Shown one piece after another: positions 59,833 through 64,000 of a stretch of DNA of 64,000 bases. Made by a program: the position numbers and the translations under genes. This DNA is from an uncultured Collinsella sp. GTDB lineage: Bacteria > Actinomycetota > Coriobacteriia > Coriobacteriales > Coriobacteriaceae. The stretch lies in the NCBI GenBank assembly GCA_900542905.1, contig UQPF01000006.1, positions 1 to 64,000 of the forward strand. Direction: 5' to 3'. How positions within the stretch are numbered: position 1 is the stretch's first letter; each line of letters starts with the position of its first letter. Under the pieces are notes generated by a model, which did no database searches, was not told the origin of the DNA, and was given only the letters and a program-made list of their open reading frames with translations.

Positions 59833-60784
59833 AGCCGTTGAAGCGAGCTGTGGGTGCAAGCGGCTGTTCGCGAAAGACGCGCTCGACGGCAGCGCGGTAT
59901 TCGTCGACCTTTTTGGTCTTGCGTACGATCTTGTGGACGGTAGCGGGATCAGCGAAAGCGCACTTGGCGTAGAACCACCACTCCTTCATGCGGAAGACCG
60001 CATTGCCGCCAATCTCTTCTGCATATGCCGCAAACAGCGTGTCGTGGAAGCGCTGCAGCTCAGCAGCCGTTGCAGCAGGGCCGCCCTTGACCATGCGAGC
60101 CAGAGCGGGGTTCGCGAGCAGGCCACGCCCCAACATCACATGGCGCGTGCCGGGATAGGCCTCCACCAGCGCGTCCATATCCTCAAGATCAAAAATGTCA
60201 CCGTTATAGGCCACGGGGAACGGCACACGCTCCAGCGTCTCGCCATAAAACTCTTTGCGCGGCGAACCCGTATAGCGGTCCTTTTGCACGCGCGGATGCA
60301 CAATGAGCTCTGCCAACGGCATGCGGCAATACAGATCGAGCACGCGCTCGTATTCGTCGTCATTCTCCAGCCCCAGCCTGGTCTTTACCGACACCGGCAA
60401 CGGCGACCGCTCGCACACATCGCTTAAGAACGCCTCGAGCTCGTCGAGATTGCGCAAGAAGCCCGATCCTTTGCCCTTGGCGACAACCGTTCCCGAAGGA
60501 CAACCCAGGTTGAGATTGACCTCGCGATAGCCCATGTCGGCGAGCACCTGCGCCGCCCACACAAACTCGTCCGCGTTCTTGGACATCAGCTGAGGCACCA
60601 CGTTGAGCCCCTGGTTATTGGCAGGATCGATCTCCTTAAACGCCTTGCCGCCAAAGCGATTTCCCACCCGCGGCGGCGGCAAAAACGGCGTGTAATAGCA
60701 ATCGAGCGCACCGAAGCACTCCGCATGCACGTGACGGAACACATGCCCGGTAATCCCCTCCATGGGGGCCAACGAAAGGATCAT
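59831..60784 (-). CDS. tRNA-dihydrouridine synthase (Dus family)
   Basis: The 317-residue flavoenzyme has LSLAPMEGITGHVFR, NVVPQLMSKNADEF, VNLNLGCPSGTVVAKGKGSGF with catalytic Cys95, VSVKTRLG and LMLGRG-type HVMLGRGLLANP, the Dus order. It reduces uridines in the D-loop of tRNA with NADPH and FMN. Subclass not determined. The stop codon lies in a hairpin repeat. Confidence 0.92.
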   Translation of the reverse strand: MILSLAPMEGITGHVFRHVHAECFGALDCYYTPFLPPPRVGNRFGGKAFKEIDPANNQGLNVVPQLMSKNADEFVWAAQVLADMGYREVNLNLGCPSGTVVAKGKGSGFLRNLDELEAFLSDVCERSPLPVSVKTRLGLENDDEYERVLDLYCRMPLAELIVHPRVQKDRYTGSPRKEFYGETLERVPFPVAYNGDIFDLEDMDALVEAYPGTRHVMLGRGLLANPALARMVKGGPAATAAELQRFHDTLFAAYAEEIGGNAVFRMKEWWFYAKCAFADPATVHKIVRKTKKVDEYRAAVERVFREQPLAPTARFNG

Positions 60785-60811
60785 CTACTCTTCTCTCATA
60801 TCAACGAACGT

Positions 60812-60834
60812 GACAAAGGGACAGTCCCTTTGTC
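60812..60834. repeat. GGGAC-family palindrome at an ABC exporter stop
   Basis: GACAAAGGGAC-A-GTCCCTTTGTC has perfect 11-bp arms. It lies 3 bp past the stop codon of the exporter gene (60838, minus strand). Confidence 0.75.
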
Positions 60835-60837
60835 GCA

Positions 60838-63800
60838 TTATTCGGAGCGCAGGGCTTCGACGGGGTCCTTCTTGGATGCGCTGCGGGCAGGCAGCAGGCC
60901 GGCAACGACCGTTAGCAGCACCGAAATTGCAATGAGTACCAGCGCATCCTGCACGGGTAGGCTCATCAGGTTGGGTACTTGTTTGGCAGCAAGCGCCCAG
61001 GAATTAACCGGGAAGCTCACGGCCACCACGACGACAATGGCAAAGACGCCGGCGATGAGGCCCTCGATAAAGGTCTCGGCATTGAACACGTTGGCCACGT
61101 TGCGCTTCGACGCGCCGATCGCGCGCAGGATGCCAATCTCCTTTTTGCGCTCCAGCACGCTGATGTAGGTGATGATGCCGATCATGATGGAACTCACCAC
61201 CAGGCTGATACTCACGAATGCGATGAGCACCAAGCTGATGGTGTTCACGATGTCGGTCACCGAACCCATGATGATGCCCATGTAGTCGGTGTACGAAATT
61301 GCCCGATCATCATGGCCAGCGGCTTTGACCTGCTTGTTGTACGCATCGATGTGATCGAGTACGCGCTCCTTGGCCTCAAAGTCGCGCGGGAAAATCTTGA
61401 CCGAGATGGGATCTGCCTCGTCCGCATAACCCAACGTGGTCAGATTGTTGTCGTAGGTAAGCTTCGACGCCTTCGCATAGCTCATCATGAGCGAGCTCAG
61501 GTCCTCGGCGTCCATGTTGAAATGGATGGCATGAGCAAAGGCACTCGCATCCACGCGCATGGCGCTCGCCAGGTTGGCAAAACTCGACGACATCTGCGTC
61601 GCCATCTGGCCCATGAGCCCTGCTGCGCCTGCCCTGAGCTGAGCTGACACCGTCGCCGCAATCTGATCGCTGATCGACTTCATCACCTGATCCATAGCCT
61701 GCTGCAGATACGGAGCCAGCTGCTTTTGCACATAGTCGGTCATCGCCTGCTGCAGGCGCTCGGCCAGGGCATCGCCGCCGAGCGCTTTGAGCTGGGCCAG
61801 GATTTGCTGGGCTGCCGTATCACTCTCAAGATACGCCGAGAATGCGGCAGCAAGCTTTGACGCGTCCTTAAGATCATCGGGTGACAGCGCCCTAAACTGA
61901 TCAGACTGCAAAAAGCTCTCAAACAGCTGGTTGGCTAGCGTTCCCACCTGCTGCATTTGCTCGGGCGTAAGTTCCAGGCCGTCAAAGATGCCCGAGAAAT
62001 CTGGGGTTGGCGCTTTTGCCATGATGTCGCTGAAGTCGATGTCCTTGCCAACGCCCGAAAGGTCAATGTCCAGCCCGGACAAGTCAAGACCCGACAGGTC
62101 CATACCGCCGGCAACACCCGAGAGCGCGGAGGTATCGAACGAGAACGCGCTCTTGAGCGCCGCCTCGTCCACACTGAACATGCTGCCCAGATCAACACCT
62201 TGCTTGGCCTCGCCTTGCAGTTCGTCGAAGGTTTTGCCCGTAAAGACATCCGTCTCGGGGTGGGCAAGCTGCTCCTGCACAATCTGCGAATTTGCGGCGC
62301 GCTCCATAAGCTGGCGAGTCAGCGCATGCGTGTAGGCAATGCCCGGGGACAACGCGCTCGCGTTGGCGGTCTCGTTGGGTCGCACCACGCCCACAATGTG
62401 CACGTCGATACTGTCGGCAACCTTGGTGGCCATAAAGTCGGTGTCGCCAGACATATCGGTCCATATGCCGGTCTCTTCGTTTTTGCGATACGCATCGGCC
62501 GGCGACAGCACCTTAAACGTCGTGGACAGCGCATCGTCGTAGGTAAATTCGGTGCCGGTCTCGGGCGTTTCGACCCCACCGTCAGCCGTCATAGCGCTGT
62601 TTACCAGATCGTTGAGCTCATTGATATCCAGCGCGCCGATGCTGTAGAGCGTGTAGTCGCCCACCGTGCCACGACTCGAGAGCACCATTACGGCTTCGTT
62701 AGCAGACGTGGGCCAGTGACCGGCGACGACATCGTACTGGCTGTCGAGCAGACTCTGGTCGTCAATCATCTCGTTAAAGACCGAGGTTCCCATGGATTCC
62801 ATGCTCACCGTTGCCGCCGAGCTCGCGCCTCCGCTCATTGCCTCGGTCATAGCGTTGGGAACAAGCCGAACGGGCTTCTCATCGCCCTTACCCGCACGAT
62901 AGACAACCGGCGTCACGCCGTAGCCGTACTGGATGGCGTTGACCTCTTTGTCGATACCGTCGCCACCGGCATCGAGCCATGCCTTAAAGCTCGTCATATC
63001 GTTGGACTTAACGCTCGCAAACATATCCTTTACGGCCGTGACCACAGGAATCTTATCGGTTCCCTTGGCCTTGCCGCCGGCACTGTCGTCGGACGAATCC
63101 ACGTTTTCAGGCGAGTCATCATCCGCAGCCCCCTGTCCGCCCATCATGGACGACAGGTCGTAATCCTGCTTGGAAATGGTGAGTGGGTAGCTCGAGAGCG
63201 TATCCTCCTCGACCTTTTTGATGTAGCCGTTTACGCCATTGGACAGCGCCAGAATCGCAGCGATACCGATAATGCCAATCGAGCCCGCAAAGGCCGTCAT
63301 GGCCGTACGGCCCTTCTTGGTCATGAGGTTTCGGGCAGAAAGCCCCAGCGCCGTCACAAAGCTCATCGAGGTTTTGCGCGTAGGCTTGGCCTCGCGGCGC
63401 GTGGCGTCAGCGACATCGAAAGGATCGGAATCGTCGGTGATCTTGCCGTCCGCCAGGTTGACGATGCGTGTGGCGTACTGGTACGCCAGCTCGGGATTGT
63501 GCGTGACCATGATGACCAGACGGTCGCGCGCAACTTCTTTGAGCAAATCCATAACCTGCACGGATGTCGTTGAATCCAAAGCGCCGGTCGGCTCGTCGGC
63601 AAGGACGATCTCAGGGTCATTGATCAGGGCGCGGGCAATGGCCACGCGCTGCATCTGCCCGCCCGATAGCTGGCTCGGGCGCTTGTTAACGTGCTCGCCC
63701 AAGCCAACCGCCTCGAGCGCCTCGCGCGCACGCTGGCGGCGCTCGGCATGCCCCACGCCCGTGAGCGTGAGTGCCAGCTCCACGTTTTCCAAAATGGTCT

Positions 63801-64000
63801 GATGCGGAATGAGGTTATAGCTCTGGAACACAAAGCCGATGCGGTTGTTGCGATAAGCATCCCAATCGCGATCGCGAAAGTCCTTGGTCGAAATGCCGTC
63901 GATTAACAGGTCGCCGGAATCGAAATGATCGAGCCCACCGATAACGTTGAGCATCGTAGTTTTGCCCGAGCCCGAGGGGCCCAGAATGGCCACGAACTCG
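60838..64000 (-). CDS. MacB-type ABC exporter, ATPase fused to FtsX permease (partial)
   Basis: The gene runs off the right edge; the visible part is about 1054 codons and enters just before Walker A GPSGSGKT. The ABC ATPase (LSGGQMQRVAIARALINDPEIVLADEPTGALD) is followed by a first membrane helix (about 230-255 of the visible part), a very long extracellular region (about 260-890) and three C-terminal helices of the FtsX/MacB permease (YTDYMGIIMGSVTDIVNT onward). The extracellular part is Asp/Ser-rich and helical, and includes LSGLDLSGLDIDLSGV. Fused full-length exporters with long ectodomains occur in Gram-positive bacteria; substrates may be peptides or lipoproteins. Confidence 0.85.
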   Translation of the reverse strand, partial: EFVAILGPSGSGKTTMLNVIGGLDHFDSGDLLIDGISTKDFRDRDWDAYRNNRIGFVFQSYNLIPHQTILENVELALTLTGVGHAERRQRAREALEAVGLGEHVNKRPSQLSGGQMQRVAIARALINDPEIVLADEPTGALDSTTSVQVMDLLKEVARDRLVIMVTHNPELAYQYATRIVNLADGKITDDSDPFDVADATRREAKPTRKTSMSFVTALGLSARNLMTKKGRTAMTAFAGSIGIIGIAAILALSNGVNGYIKKVEEDTLSSYPLTISKQDYDLSSMMGGQGAADDDSPENVDSSDDSAGGKAKGTDKIPVVTAVKDMFASVKSNDMTSFKAWLDAGGDGIDKEVNAIQYGYGVTPVVYRAGKGDEKPVRLVPNAMTEAMSGGASSAATVSMESMGTSVFNEMIDDQSLLDSQYDVVAGHWPTSANEAVMVLSSRGTVGDYTLYSIGALDINELNDLVNSAMTADGGVETPETGTEFTYDDALSTTFKVLSPADAYRKNEETGIWTDMSGDTDFMATKVADSIDVHIVGVVRPNETANASALSPGIAYTHALTRQLMERAANSQIVQEQLAHPETDVFTGKTFDELQGEAKQGVDLGSMFSVDEAALKSAFSFDTSALSGVAGGMDLSGLDLSGLDIDLSGVGKDIDFSDIMAKAPTPDFSGIFDGLELTPEQMQQVGTLANQLFESFLQSDQFRALSPDDLKDASKLAAAFSAYLESDTAAQQILAQLKALGGDALAERLQQAMTDYVQKQLAPYLQQAMDQVMKSISDQIAATVSAQLRAGAAGLMGQMATQMSSSFANLASAMRVDASAFAHAIHFNMDAEDLSSLMMSYAKASKLTYDNNLTTLGYADEADPISVKIFPRDFEAKERVLDHIDAYNKQVKAAGHDDRAISYTDYMGIIMGSVTDIVNTISLVLIAFVSISLVVSSIMIGIITYISVLERKKEIGILRAIGASKRNVANVFNAETFIEGLIAGVFAIVVVVAVSFPVNSWALAAKQVPNLMSLPVQDALVLIAISVLLTVVAGLLPARSASKKDPVEALRSE

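Noticed and set aside
61957..63573. 538-codon plus-strand open frame
   Set aside because: It is antisense to the ABC exporter; no motif or ribosome site.

Overview
The window is a gene-dense, GC-rich bacterial chromosome segment. Gene content suggests a gut actinobacterium of the class Coriobacteriia, and a Collinsella-like genome is my best guess. The pointers are a bile-salt-hydrolase-type enzyme, many LysR regulators, PTS sugar uptake, frequent GTG/TTG starts behind strong AGGAGG ribosome binding sites, and several families of short palindromes at gene ends. The taxon is an inference; no rRNA or tRNA gene was recognised that could settle it.

Left part (1-13.4 kb): an RGG-tailed acidic protein; an MFS exporter; a short peptide-deformylase-like protein followed by a LysR regulator; a minus-strand operon of an amidohydrolase-fold protein, two ceramidase-like hydrolases and a PTS permease; an alanine-aminotransferase-like enzyme fused behind an XRE DNA-binding domain, with an operator-like array at its own promoter; and a divergent LysR/EamA exporter pair.

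Centre-left (13.4-31.3 kb): Kup potassium uptake; a bile-salt-hydrolase-like enzyme; a second deformylase-like protein with a damaged active site; an NCS2 purine permease; an alpha/beta hydrolase; a MetE-like methyltransferase with a LysR regulator and a HAD phosphatase; a thiamine salvage operon (thiM, thiamine-binding protein, thiE) under a TPP riboswitch; a patatin; a broken EAL gene beside an intact diguanylate cyclase; a small flavoprotein with a Spx/ArsC-like protein; a CobW-type GTPase; and trmL.

Centre (31.3-41.9 kb): two related stand-alone AAA ATPases flank a UvrA-like ABC protein, and one of them overlaps and probably is translationally coupled to it. Then come a Tet(M)-type ribosomal protection GTPase, GNAT, a small zinc-ribbon protein, RsmJ, small membrane proteins and an RlmA-type methyltransferase.

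Right part (42-64 kb): a MATE exporter; a second divergent LysR/EamA pair; ung; an SDR; a YhhQ-type queuosine-precursor transporter; prfC; a GntR(YtrA)-ABC operon; a ClC transporter; a LOG-family protein; a two-TM potassium channel; a flavin-binding-fold protein; a MalY-type lyase; trmO; an XRE/zinc-ribbon/TipAS-like regulator; a glutaredoxin; and a roughly 1.1 kb AT-richer island. The island is bounded by 65-bp hairpin direct repeats and contains a MITE-like 30-bp inverted repeat and an orphan ribbon-helix-helix gene. A Dus enzyme and a MacB-type ABC exporter cut by the window edge follow.

The most interesting items are the AAA/UvrA2/AAA locus, the HTH-aminotransferase fusion with its internal start, the ceramidase-like/PTS operon, the XRE/TipAS-like regulator and the 58.6-59.8 kb island.
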